Shown in pieces: positions 6,976 through 15,495 of a stretch of 64,000 bases of DNA (position 1 is its first letter; each line of letters starts with the position of its first letter). The notes beneath the pieces were generated by a model that did no database searches, was not told the origin of the DNA, and saw nothing but the letters and a program-made list of their open reading frames with translations. Both the position numbers and the translations under genes were made by a program. This stretch comes from Candidatus Eisenbacteria bacterium (lineage in GTDB: Bacteria > Eisenbacteria > RBG-16-71-46 > SZUA-252): the NCBI GenBank assembly GCA_005893305.1, contig VBOZ01000017.1:139635-203634 (forward strand), in the 5' to 3' direction.

Positions 6976-8001
6976 GTGGACCAAGCGATTCCCATTTCGG
7001 TGAGCGAGGGGCGTCTCGCGGATGACGCGGTCAACGGCGCGGAGAGCGTCGCGACGCCCGAGCAGCTGATTCGAAGCGGCGCCGGCTCCGAGGAAATTCT
7101 CGAAGTCGCGCGGACCTTCTCCGCGCAGGGCCGGCGCGATCTCGCGATCGACGCGCTGCGCCAGGGAATCCTCGCCCACCCGCGCTCTCCCGAGCTCCTC
7201 TCGCTGCTCGGCGATCTCCTCTCTCGCGCGGGCGCGTTCGAGGAGGCGGACCTCTATTTCCGCGGGGCCCTCGAGTCCGGTCCCCAGGTCGTCGAGGCGT
7301 GGTATCGCCAAGGACTCCATCTGGCGCGGCAAGGGATCGGGAACGGCGCGCGGCTGGCGTACGAGGAGGTCGTGCGTCTTGATCCCCGGCACGTTCGCGG
7401 ATGGGTCAACCTGGGCGTCGTGCGCGCCGACTTGGGGGAGCGCGAGGTGGCCCTGGAGGCGCTCCACCGCGCCGTGACGCTCGATCCGGCCTGCGCGGAG
7501 GCGCACTCCAATCTGGGGATTCTCTACGCCGAGGCGGGCATGCGCGCCGACGCGGTCGAGGAATTCCGGAGAGCGGTATCGCTCAGCCCCGAAAGCTCGG
7601 AGGCCCACTTCAATCTCGGATGGGCGCTCCTCGGCGAAGATGACGTCGAGCAGGCCGAGTCGATGCTCGTTACCTCGGTCCGGCTCGATCCGACGAAGGT
7701 CGAGAGCCTTTACGCGCTCTCGCTGCTCCACCTCCGCGTGGGGGCGTACTCGCGCGCGGTGACGGAGCTGAAGCAGGCAATCGAGCTGTCCCCGGACGAT
7801 GCCCGCCTCCATTACCACCTGGGCGTGGCCTACAACAACCAAGACGCGCCCGACCAGGCGATCCTCGCCCTGGAGAGCGCGGTCCGCCTGAAGCCGGACG
7901 ATCCACGCGTTCACAGGCTCCTCGGCGTCGCCTATGACAAGAAGGAGCTGCCTCTCCGAGCCCGCGAGGCTTACCGCCGCGCCGCTGCGTTGAGCGGCTG
8001 A
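6976..8001 (+). CDS. Tetratricopeptide-repeat protein
   Basis: 341 residues. After about 35 unstructured residues the protein is built of some eight consecutive 34-residue TPR units, recognisable by repeats such as AWYRQGLHLARQG, GWVNLGVVRADLGE, AHSNLGILYAEAG and LHYHLGVAYNNQDAPDQA. TPRs form a superhelical scaffold for protein partners. No signal peptide or membrane helix is visible, so it is probably cytoplasmic. Start: GTG 6976, with no ribosome site because the predicted transcription start falls on it; the next in-frame GTG (7000) also lacks one. It is followed two bases later by trpA and is probably cotranscribed with it. The partner is unknown. Confidence 0.85.
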   Translation: MDQAIPISVSEGRLADDAVNGAESVATPEQLIRSGAGSEEILEVARTFSAQGRRDLAIDALRQGILAHPRSPELLSLLGDLLSRAGAFEEADLYFRGALESGPQVVEAWYRQGLHLARQGIGNGARLAYEEVVRLDPRHVRGWVNLGVVRADLGEREVALEALHRAVTLDPACAEAHSNLGILYAEAGMRADAVEEFRRAVSLSPESSEAHFNLGWALLGEDDVEQAESMLVTSVRLDPTKVESLYALSLLHLRVGAYSRAVTELKQAIELSPDDARLHYHLGVAYNNQDAPDQAILALESAVRLKPDDPRVHRLLGVAYDKKELPLRAREAYRRAAALSG

Positions 8002-8003
8002 GC

Positions 8004-8813
8004 ATGGCTGGCCGGATCGGCCGCGCGTTCGAGGCCGCCCGGCAAACCCCGCGCGGCGCCTTCGTTCCCTACCTGACCTCCGGATTTCCCGACATCGACG
8101 AATCGGACCGCCTCGCGTCGGCGCTCTGCGAAGAGGGGGCCGACGTGCTCGAGCTCGGCGTGCCGTTCAGCGACCCGCTCGCGGACGGTCCGGTGATCCA
8201 GCGCGCGACGCAGACCGCGCTCGCCGCGGGCGTCACCCTGGCCCACGTACTGGGGCAGGCCAGGCGGCTTCGCGCCCGGCACGAGACGCCGCTGGTCCTG
8301 ATGACCTACCTGAATCCGGTCGTCCGATACGGGCCCCCGCGATTCGCGGAGGAAGCGCGCGACGCGGGCGTGGACGGCGTGATCCTCGTGGACCTCCCGC
8401 CGGAGGAAGAGCCCGGCCTCTGGGAGGGACTTCGGAAGTCCGGCCTCGACACGATCGCCCTCGTGGCCCCGACCACCGCCCCCGAGCGCGTCAAGCGGAT
8501 CGCCGCCGAGGCCCGGGGATTTCTCTACGTCGTGGCGCGCCTCGGCGTCACCGGCGGGGGCGCGGCCGATCCCGCGGTCGCGGAGATGCTCCGCGCCTGC
8601 CGCGCCCACTCGCCCCTTCCGCGCTGCCTCGGTTTCGGGATCGGAAGAGGAAGCGACCTGGCCGCGTGGCGGGGATTGGCAGAGGGCGTCATCGTGGGGA
8701 GCGCGCTCCTCGAGGAGCTGCTCCGCGCCAAGGACGCGGCGGCGCGCGAGGCCAAGGCGCGCGAGTTTGCCCGGCACATCCGCGGGAAGCTCCCCGACCT
8801 GTCACCGTCGTGA
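8004..8813 (+). CDS. trpA: Tryptophan synthase alpha subunit
   Basis: 269 residues forming the TIM barrel of TrpA, which cleaves indole-3-glycerol phosphate to indole and glyceraldehyde-3-phosphate. The catalytic Glu and Asp are seen in ELGVPFSDPLADGP. The phosphate-binding loops lie around ARLGVTGGG and GFGIGRGSDLAAW. The usual partner trpB is not in the window, nor is any other trp gene; trpA sits between a TPR gene and a UbiA gene. The final TGA overlaps the next gene's GTG as GTGA. The residue pattern is complete, so I expect an active enzyme with trpB elsewhere. Confidence 0.93.
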   Translation: MAGRIGRAFEAARQTPRGAFVPYLTSGFPDIDESDRLASALCEEGADVLELGVPFSDPLADGPVIQRATQTALAAGVTLAHVLGQARRLRARHETPLVLMTYLNPVVRYGPPRFAEEARDAGVDGVILVDLPPEEEPGLWEGLRKSGLDTIALVAPTTAPERVKRIAAEARGFLYVVARLGVTGGGAADPAVAEMLRACRAHSPLPRCLGFGIGRGSDLAAWRGLAEGVIVGSALLEELLRAKDAAAREAKAREFARHIRGKLPDLSPS

Positions 8814-9637
8814 GCGCGCTCACGCGCCTCTCGATCGTTCGGCCGCTCAACCTGATCGCGCTGTGGGGAGCGGCCGAGGCGGGCGCGCGCCTGGCGGGCG
8901 GGCCCGCGCTCGCGCCGGCGTCGCTCGCCCCGGCCCTCGCCGCGGCGTTCGGGTACGCGCGGAACGACGCGGTCGACGCCGCGGCGGATCGGACGAACCG
9001 CCCCGACCGCCCGATTCCCTCGGGCCGGCTCACCGCGCGATCGGCCCACGCGGTTGCCTGGATCTGCCTCGCTCTGGGCGCAGCATTGACCCTCTCCCAA
9101 GCCCTAAGGGCGACGCACGTCGCGCTCTACGCCATTGCCGCCCTCTCCCTCTACTTCTATAGCCCCTGGCTCAAGAATCGCGGCCCCTTGGGCCCTGCGG
9201 TGGTCGCGCTTCTGGGCGGGTTGGCGGTGCTCTGGGGTGGCTGGATCGGACCAGCCCCGGCCCGGTCCCTTGCCGCGGCCGCGCTCGCCTCGGCCGTCAG
9301 CTTCGCGCGCGAGTGCGCGAAGGACCTCGAGGATGTGGCGGGAGACGCCCCGGCCGGAAAGGGCACCTGGCCGGTCCAGGCCGGGGAAGGACCCCCTCGC
9401 CTGGCGCTCCGCATCGCGTCCGCCGCCGGCCTCCTCCTGATTCCGATTCCGTGGCTGCTCGGGCACGCGGGGGCGTGGTACTTGGCACTCTCGCTCGGGG
9501 TCGCCGCGCCGATTCTCGCCTGGTGCATCGTGCTTCCGCCTCTCGACGCCGTCGCCGCGCGGCGCACGACGCGTGCGCTCAAGGTCGCGCTCTTGGCCGG
9601 CGTTGTAGGACTTTGGCTGGGGGCGACTCCGGCTTAA
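8810..9637 (+). CDS. UbiA-family prenyltransferase
   Basis: 275 residues with about eight membrane helices. Both aspartate-rich motifs of the UbiA superfamily are present: [17 protein letters not shown] in the first cytoplasmic loop and KDLEDVAGD in the second; they hold Mg and prenyl diphosphate. Members prenylate quinone precursors, tetrapyrroles or glycerol-phosphate lipids. The sequence reminds me of the branch labelled geranylgeranylglycerol-phosphate geranylgeranyltransferase in FCB bacteria, but the acceptor cannot be fixed from sequence. Start: GTG 8810, overlapping the trpA stop by four bases; the longer frame from 8666 only re-reads trpA. Confidence 0.88.
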   Translation: MSALTRLSIVRPLNLIALWGAAEAGARLAGGPALAPASLAPALAAAFGYARNDAVDAAADRTNRPDRPIPSGRLTARSAHAVAWICLALGAALTLSQALRATHVALYAIAALSLYFYSPWLKNRGPLGPAVVALLGGLAVLWGGWIGPAPARSLAAAALASAVSFARECAKDLEDVAGDAPAGKGTWPVQAGEGPPRLALRIASAAGLLLIPIPWLLGHAGAWYLALSLGVAAPILAWCIVLPPLDAVAARRTTRALKVALLAGVVGLWLGATPA

Positions 9638-9852
9638 TCCGAGCGCGCTCGCGCTCGCGCTGGCTCAATCCAACCTCGTTTTCAAACGCGCGGCGCTGCG
9701 CGTCCTTCCGCCCGATTCTCCGTTCAGATGGAACCTTCTCGTGCCGATTAAGGAGCCGAATGGGAAGTGGCGACGGGCGCCGGATTGCCCGGACGATCGC
9801 ACTCCCGAGAGCAAACCGGCCCTGGCAGGATGCCGGGGAGAACGAGGGCACG
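9638..9852 (+). other. Intergenic region before csrA, no clear promoter
   Basis: 215 bases without a gene. I see no TTGACA-type promoter. GCCGATTA at 9743-9750 resembles the -10 of flagellar sigma28 promoters, but the expected TAAA-type -35 is missing. A weak ribosome site (GGGGAGAACGAGGGC) precedes the csrA ATG. Confidence 0.4.
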
Positions 9853-10167
9853 ATGCTCCTCCTGACCCGAAAGCTTGGCGAGAACATTCGAATCGGGGAC
9901 GACGTGAAAATTACGATCGTCGAGGTCAAAGGGAATCACGTGAAGCTGGGGATCGACGCGCCCCCGAGCGTGAAGGTCCATCGCGAAGAGATTTACGAGC
10001 GCATCCAGCAGGAGAACCGTCGGGCGCAAGCGCTCAAGGCGGATGGCGGGGTCGCACCGGCGGCCGGAAACTCGGGGGCAGGTCCGAGTCCCACGCCGGG
10101 GAACGGCGGAACGCCGGCCGTGGGAAATCCGGATCCCGGGGATCGCGGTCAGGAGAAGAAGCCTTGA
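9853..10167 (+). CDS. csrA: Carbon storage regulator CsrA with C-terminal tail
   Basis: Residues 1-62 are a standard Csr[18 protein letters not shown] at the N-terminus, [16 protein letters not shown] in the core and [11 protein letters not shown] in the C-terminal helix, including the Arg/Glu of the RNA-binding edge. CsrA dimers bind GGA motifs in mRNA leaders and change translation or stability. The family is usually 60-75 residues; this protein has 104, the extra 36 being Gly/Pro/Ala-rich and probably disordered. An upstream frame open from 9313 is not needed because ATG 9853 gives the canonical N-terminus. It is followed by a small helical gene and a FlgM-like peptide. Confidence 0.93.
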   Translation: MLLLTRKLGENIRIGDDVKITIVEVKGNHVKLGIDAPPSVKVHREEIYERIQQENRRAQALKADGGVAPAAGNSGAGPSPTPGNGGTPAVGNPDPGDRGQEKKP

Positions 10168-10198
10168 GGACCCCCGCACTCGCGAACGACGGGCGCGC

Positions 10199-10534
10199 GT
10201 GAATCTGCCCCGGGGAGGGGACTCGTCGGAGATCGACCGCTGGCTGGAGCGCGGCGAGGAGGTGCTGGCCCTCTTCGATTGCGCGCTCCGCGGGTGCCGC
10301 GAGGAGAACCGCATCATCACCGAGCAAGCCGTCCTCGACCTCATGGGCCGGCTCGATCCGAAGGGAAGAGAGGCGGGCGGCAGGGTTCTCGCCCATTTCG
10401 ACGCCTGTCTCTCCGATCTGGAACAAGGTGATTTCGAGGCGGCCTTCGAGGCGCTCTTGGACTTGAAGGAAAGTTGGGTCGAAGCGATGGCAACGCTTCG
10501 GAGGGATCGCAGCCGTGCCTCAAACCTCCACTAA
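10199..10534 (+). CDS. Small helical hypothetical protein downstream of csrA
   Basis: 111 residues from GTG 10199, preceded 31 bases upstream by the csrA stop; a longer frame from 10043 would overlap csrA heavily. The protein is predicted all-helical and acidic (RWLERGEEVLALFDCALRG, HFDACLSDLEQGDFEAAFEA). The size and charge remind me of flagellar chaperones such as FliS/FliT, and csrA often lies next to such genes, but no signature supports this. Function unknown. The stop overlaps the start of the next small gene by 20 bases. Confidence 0.55.
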   Translation: MNLPRGGDSSEIDRWLERGEEVLALFDCALRGCREENRIITEQAVLDLMGRLDPKGREAGGRVLAHFDACLSDLEQGDFEAAFEALLDLKESWVEAMATLRRDRSRASNLH

Positions 10535-10697
10535 GCAGAGTGCGGTGCCGGTTGCCGAGGCGTCCGACGTGGCGCACCTCCGGAGGGTGCAGCGCGCCAG
10601 GCGCCGCATCAGCGAGCACTATTACGACCGCCCCGAAGTCCGCCGGACCCTGGTCTCCCTGATCCTCCGCCGGGTGCGGCGCACCGACACCAAGTAA
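10515..10697 (+). CDS. Small basic protein with FlgM-like C-terminus
   Basis: 60 residues from GTG 10515, overlapping the previous gene. The C-terminal half, RRRISEHYYDRPEVRRTL, resembles the helix that ends many FlgM anti-sigma28 proteins, commonly of the form 'I..G.YD.PEV...A..IL'. FlgM holds sigma28 inactive until the flagellar hook is complete. The length is short for FlgM and the usual acidic contacts are replaced by arginines, so binding to a sigma factor is doubtful. No flagellar structural gene is in the window. I give this assignment as a resemblance only. Confidence 0.5.
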   Translation: MPQTSTKQSAVPVAEASDVAHLRRVQRARRRISEHYYDRPEVRRTLVSLILRRVRRTDTK

Positions 10698-10718
10698 CCG
10701 CCCCGGTTTCGAATCCCC

Positions 10719-10748
10719 TTGACCGTCCGCGACGGTCACTGGTAAAGA
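10719..10748 (+). promoter_or_regulatory. sigma70-type promoter with internal inverted repeat, upstream of the NtrB/NtrC-like pair
   Basis: TTGACC (10719-10724), 18-base spacer, TAAAGA (10743-10748). GACCGT (10721-10726) and ACGGTC (10732-10737) form an inverted repeat covering the -35 box and the spacer, a position where a repressor would block RNA polymerase. The predicted start near 10755 leaves a leader of about 98 bases. Confidence 0.5.
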
Positions 10749-10852
10749 TGTAGCCACCTTCGGTCGGCTACACTGGGGATGGGAACGGGTATGGGGATGA
10801 AGCCGCAGGTCGGCTTGGAAGCCGAAACGCAGTTGCCGCGCCGGGATGCCGC

Positions 10853-12109
10853 ATGAGAGCGCGTCCCGAATCCTCCCTTGCCGGTCCCCCCGAAGCCCCG
10901 CCCAGCAGCCGAGCCCTCGACGCCGCCTGGAGCTTCCTCCGTCATTCCCCGATCGGTCTTCTCGCCGTCGACCGCGATGGTCTTGTCCTCTCGATCAATC
11001 CCGCGGGATCCAAGCTGATCGGCTACGAGCAGGAGGAGGTGGAGGGGGAGGCGGCGGCCCGCGTGTTCCGCGCGCCCCGCGGAGACGGGCACGTCCCGCC
11101 CGGAGCGTGCGCCGAGCCCGAGGAGGCCCGCGAGGTGGAGGTGGTGACCCGCGCGGGGGACGTCCTCCCGGTCAGCATCAGGCTTCTCCCACTCGAAGGG
11201 CGCGACGGGGCCCTGATCGGAACGGTCGCGCTCTTTCAGGATCTGCGCGACCAGAAGGCCAAGGAAGAGCAATGGCGGCGGCGCGACCGGCTCGCATCCC
11301 TGGGCGCTCTCGCGGCCGGCGTAGCCCACGAGATCCGTAACCCGCTGACGGGGATCGGACACTCGGCGCAGATACTGAAGCGGCGTCTCGAGAGCGGCGA
11401 CCCCCGCGGTCAGTTCGCCGATGTCATCCTCGAGGAAGTATCGCGGCTCGATCGCATCGTGGAGAGCCTTCTCCAGTTTGCGAAGCCGTCGACGCCCCAG
11501 CTCTCCCGCCACTCGATCCTACCCGCCCTCGAGAAGGCGCTCACGCTCGTCCACGAGCTCGCGGTCCGCCAGAATGTGGAGGTGCGGGTCGAGCGGGCCG
11601 ACGAGGTCCCGGACCTCTACATCGACCACGATCAGATTCTCCAAGTGCTGCTGAACGTCCTCATGAACGCGCTTCAAGCGCTCGCGAAGGGCGGGGAGAT
11701 CGTGATCTCGGTCGCCCCCGCGCGGAAGCGCGCCGCGGAGCGGGGCGGGCTCGGCCGACGCGCGACCGACCGGCTGCTCCCTCGCCGTCAAGCCCCACTT
11801 CTCGATGTCGTCGAGGTGCGGATCGGGGACAACGGCCCTGGAATTCCGAGCGCGGCTCTGGCGCGCGTCTTCGATCCGTTTTTTACGACCCGGACCCAAG
11901 GAACGGGCCTCGGGCTGAGCATCTGCCAGAGCATCGTGCGCGAGCACGGCGGCACCATCTCCATCGGAAGCGTGGTGGGGCAGGGAACAGCCGTAACCAT
12001 CGATCTACCCCTGGAGAAACGACATGGAGACAGGCGTCAGCACCCTCGCGAAGCAAACGTTCGGAATTCTCGTCGTGGACGACGAGCGAACCCTTCGGTT
12101 CACTCTTAA
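10853..12109 (+). CDS. NtrB-like PAS sensor histidine kinase
   Basis: 418 residues, no membrane helix, so a soluble kinase. A PAS domain spans about residues 24-130. The HisKA H-box AGVAHEIRNPLTG has the phospho-acceptor His at 159. The ATPase domain shows the N box (LNVLMNALQAL), GDNGPGIP, FDPFFTT and GTGLGLSIC. The pattern is that of the NtrB/HydH/AtoS group, partners of sigma54 activators. The last 28 codons overlap the response-regulator gene and add an Arg-rich tail that is probably non-essential. What the PAS domain senses is not visible; no heme or flavin signature is recognised. Confidence 0.9.
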   Translation: MRARPESSLAGPPEAPPSSRALDAAWSFLRHSPIGLLAVDRDGLVLSINPAGSKLIGYEQEEVEGEAAARVFRAPRGDGHVPPGACAEPEEAREVEVVTRAGDVLPVSIRLLPLEGRDGALIGTVALFQDLRDQKAKEEQWRRRDRLASLGALAAGVAHEIRNPLTGIGHSAQILKRRLESGDPRGQFADVILEEVSRLDRIVESLLQFAKPSTPQLSRHSILPALEKALTLVHELAVRQNVEVRVERADEVPDLYIDHDQILQVLLNVLMNALQALAKGGEIVISVAPARKRAAERGGLGRRATDRLLPRRQAPLLDVVEVRIGDNGPGIPSAALARVFDPFFTTRTQGTGLGLSICQSIVREHGGTISIGSVVGQGTAVTIDLPLEKRHGDRRQHPREANVRNSRRGRRANPSVHS

Positions 12110-13445
12110 GGAGGGACTCTCCGAGGAAGGCTATCGCGTCGAGACCGCAGCGGACTGCGCGGAGGCCCTCGAGAAGGTGGGGCGCGACGAGTTCCACCTG
12201 GCGCTCCTCGACCAAAAGCTTCCCGACGGCAACGGGATCGATCTCCTCAAGAAGATCCGGTCCATGCGGCGGGGGATTCAGGTCGTGATGATGACGGCGT
12301 TCGGCAAGTTCGAGCAGGCGGTCGAGGCGACGAAGGCGGGCTGCTTCGAATACGTGGCCAAGCCGTTCGAGCTGGATCACATGAAGCTGATCATCCAGAA
12401 CGCGCTCTCGCAGTCCCGCCTCGCGGAAGAAGTCGGCCGGCTGCGGGACGTCGAGCGACGGCACGCGGGATCCATGCTCATCGTCGGCGGCAGCTCGAAG
12501 CTGATCCGGATCATCGAGACGATCCGGAAGATCGCCCAGACCGGGACGTCGACCGTGATGCTGCAGGGCGAAACCGGCGTCGGGAAGGAGCTGCTCGCAC
12601 GGGAGATTCACGACCAGGGTCCGAGGCGCGACGGGCCGTTCGTCGAGGTGAACTGCAGCGCCTTCCCGGAGAATCTCCTTGAAATGGAGCTCTTCGGCTT
12701 CGAGCGGGGGGTATTCACCGACGCGAAGGCGATGAAGAAGGGCCTCATGGAGCTCGCGAACAGCGGCACGCTCTTCCTCGACGAGATCGGCGAGATGAGC
12801 CTGAGTCTACAGACGAAGCTGCTCCGCGCGCTCGAGATGAAGCGATTCCGTCGCGTCGGTGGGCTGGCCGACATCCACGTCGAGACGCGGATCGTCACCG
12901 CGACCAACCGCGATCTCAGGGCGATGGTGGAGCAGGGAAAATTCCGCGAGGACCTCTTCTTCCGTCTCGACGTGATCCGGGTCGTCGTTCCGCCCCTGCG
13001 CGAGCGGCCCGAGGACATCCCGCCCCTGATCGACCATTTCATCGCCCATTGGAATCAGGAGTTCGGCCGAAGCGTCAAGGGTCCGACCGACGAGGCGCTC
13101 CAGCTCCTGTTGGCCTATCGATGGCCCGGCAACGTCCGCGAGCTCCGGAACGTGCTCGAGCGCGCGATCCTCCTCGAGAGCGAGGAATGGATTCTTCCGG
13201 AGCACCTGCCGGTCGATCTCGTGAGCGCCGGCGGATCGGGGCCGCGCGTGCTGGAGACCCGACTCCACGCCGAGGGAGGGGTGACGACGCTCGCCCAGGC
13301 GGAGCGGATCGCGATCGAGATGGCGCTCGCCAAGGCGAGCGGAAACAAGACGCGCGCCGCCGAGGCGCTCGGCATCTCGCGCCAGACGCTCCGCACGAAG
13401 CTGAAGGAGTACCGGATCGAAGCTCCCGCCGTTCATGCCTCCTGA
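12024..13445 (+). CDS. NtrC-family sigma54-dependent response regulator
   Basis: 473 residues: receiver domain with phospho-acceptor Asp63 (LLDQKLPDG), AAA+ domain with Walker A GETGVGKE and Walker B GTLFLDEIGE, arginine-finger region NREL-like (NVRELRNVLERA), and a Fis-type helix-turn-helix at the C-terminus (ASGNKTRAAEALGISRQTL). The sigma54-contact loop, normally GAFTGA, reads GVFTDA. ATG 12024 has the ribosome site GGAGA and lies inside the kinase gene, so the pair is coupled. It should activate GG-N10-GC promoters; two candidates occur at 4922-4937 and 5547-5562. The actual regulon is unknown. Confidence 0.93.
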   Translation: METGVSTLAKQTFGILVVDDERTLRFTLKEGLSEEGYRVETAADCAEALEKVGRDEFHLALLDQKLPDGNGIDLLKKIRSMRRGIQVVMMTAFGKFEQAVEATKAGCFEYVAKPFELDHMKLIIQNALSQSRLAEEVGRLRDVERRHAGSMLIVGGSSKLIRIIETIRKIAQTGTSTVMLQGETGVGKELLAREIHDQGPRRDGPFVEVNCSAFPENLLEMELFGFERGVFTDAKAMKKGLMELANSGTLFLDEIGEMSLSLQTKLLRALEMKRFRRVGGLADIHVETRIVTATNRDLRAMVEQGKFREDLFFRLDVIRVVVPPLRERPEDIPPLIDHFIAHWNQEFGRSVKGPTDEALQLLLAYRWPGNVRELRNVLERAILLESEEWILPEHLPVDLVSAGGSGPRVLETRLHAEGGVTTLAQAERIAIEMALAKASGNKTRAAEALGISRQTLRTKLKEYRIEAPAVHAS

Positions 13446-13453
13446 GCGCGGCC

Positions 13454-14584
<1,131 letters not shown>

Positions 14585-14613
14585 TTCGACCCCGAGAACC
14601 CCAAGGAGACAGA

Positions 14614-14943
14614 ATGGTCCAGGCTGCATTCGCGCAGGCGCCCGCCCCGGTCGCGGCGGCGCCGTCCCAACCCGATCAGATGCTCCACATGTTCGCGATC
14701 CTCGCGATCACGATCGGCATTTTCTATTTCATGATCATCCGGCCGCAGCAGAAGAAGCAGAAGGAGACGGAGGCAATGCTGCAGGCGATCTCGAAGGGCG
14801 ACCGCGTGCTGACGACCGGCGGCGTGCTCGGGACGGTGGTCGGCACGAAGACCGACGACGTCGTCGTGCTCAAGGTGGCCGACGACGTGAAGATGGAGTT
14901 CTCCAAGCAGTCCATCGTGCGGGTATTGGAGCGCGGTGAATAG
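14614..14943 (+). CDS. yajC: Sec translocase accessory subunit YajC
   Basis: 109 residues: a short Ala/Pro-rich N-terminus, one membrane helix (MFAILAITIGIFYFMIIRP), the invariant RPQQKKQKE after the helix, then a small beta domain beginning ISKGDRVLTTGGVLGTV. YajC joins SecDF in the inner membrane; secDF is not in the window. AAGGAG precedes ATG 14614. The stop overlaps the def start by eight bases. Confidence 0.95.
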   Translation: MVQAAFAQAPAPVAAAPSQPDQMLHMFAILAITIGIFYFMIIRPQQKKQKETEAMLQAISKGDRVLTTGGVLGTVVGTKTDDVVVLKVADDVKMEFSKQSIVRVLERGE

Positions 14944-15487
14944 GAAGCGACTTTCCCTCCGCTATTACGGCGATCCCGTGCTCCGCAAGAAGGCCGATCC
15001 GATCGCCGCTTCCCAGGCTGAAATCAAGGAGCTGGTCGAGGGGATGTTCGACTGCATGTACCGCGAGGCCGGCGTCGGCCTCGCCGCGCCGCAGGTCGGG
15101 GTCTCGAGCCGGGTATTCGTGATCGACGTGACCGATGGGGAAGACGTGCGGACCAAGCGCGCGTTCGTGAACCCCGTGATCGTGGAGCGAAGCGGGACGA
15201 TCGTGGGCGAGGAGGGGTGCCTCAGCATTCCCGGCATCCGTTCCGACGTGAAGCGCGCCGCCCGGATCACCGTGGAAGCGGCCGATGAGAATGGCGCCCC
15301 GTTTCGTCTCGCGGCGGAGGGGCTCCTGTCGCGCGCGATCCAGCACGAGACGGACCACCTGGACGGCGTCCTGTTCATCGACCGCATCAGCGCCATCAAG
15401 CGAAAGCTGCTCGAGGGCAGGCTGAAGCGGGTCCGCCCACCGGCCGAGGGGTCGGCCCAACCCTCCCGGACCACACCGTCCCTGTAG
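14936..15487 (+). CDS. def: Peptide deformylase
   Basis: 183 residues with all three metal-site motifs: GVGLAAPQVG, EEGCLS and QHETDH, which supply the Cys and two His ligands and the catalytic Glu. It removes the formyl group from nascent proteins and lies next to fmt, which adds it to Met-tRNA. Start GTG 14936 is inside the end of yajC. The last 20 residues are an unstructured Pro/Ser-rich tail, slightly longer than the family norm. Confidence 0.95.
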   Translation: MNRKRLSLRYYGDPVLRKKADPIAASQAEIKELVEGMFDCMYREAGVGLAAPQVGVSSRVFVIDVTDGEDVRTKRAFVNPVIVERSGTIVGEEGCLSIPGIRSDVKRAARITVEAADENGAPFRLAAEGLLSRAIQHETDHLDGVLFIDRISAIKRKLLEGRLKRVRPPAEGSAQPSRTTPSL

Positions 15488-15495
15488 CGGGCGCC

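Noticed and set aside
9743-9750. GCCGATTA as sigma28 promoter of csrA
   Set aside because: The -35 element at the expected distance reads TCAGATGG rather than TAAAGTTT; not enough for a call.
10698-10720. Sequence GGTTTCGAATCCCC that resembles a tRNA T loop
   Set aside because: No D or anticodon arm or acceptor stem can be built around it; upstream bases are coding.
10792-10807. Possible sigma54 element TGGGGATGAAGCCGCA before the histidine kinase
   Set aside because: GG-N10-GC spacing is met, but -24 and -12 boxes otherwise depart from consensus in five positions, and a better sigma70 site is present.
12024-12109. Frameshift between kinase and regulator because of the 86-base overlap
   Set aside because: Both proteins have complete domains; the overlap only adds a tail to the kinase, and ATG 12024 has a good ribosome site.
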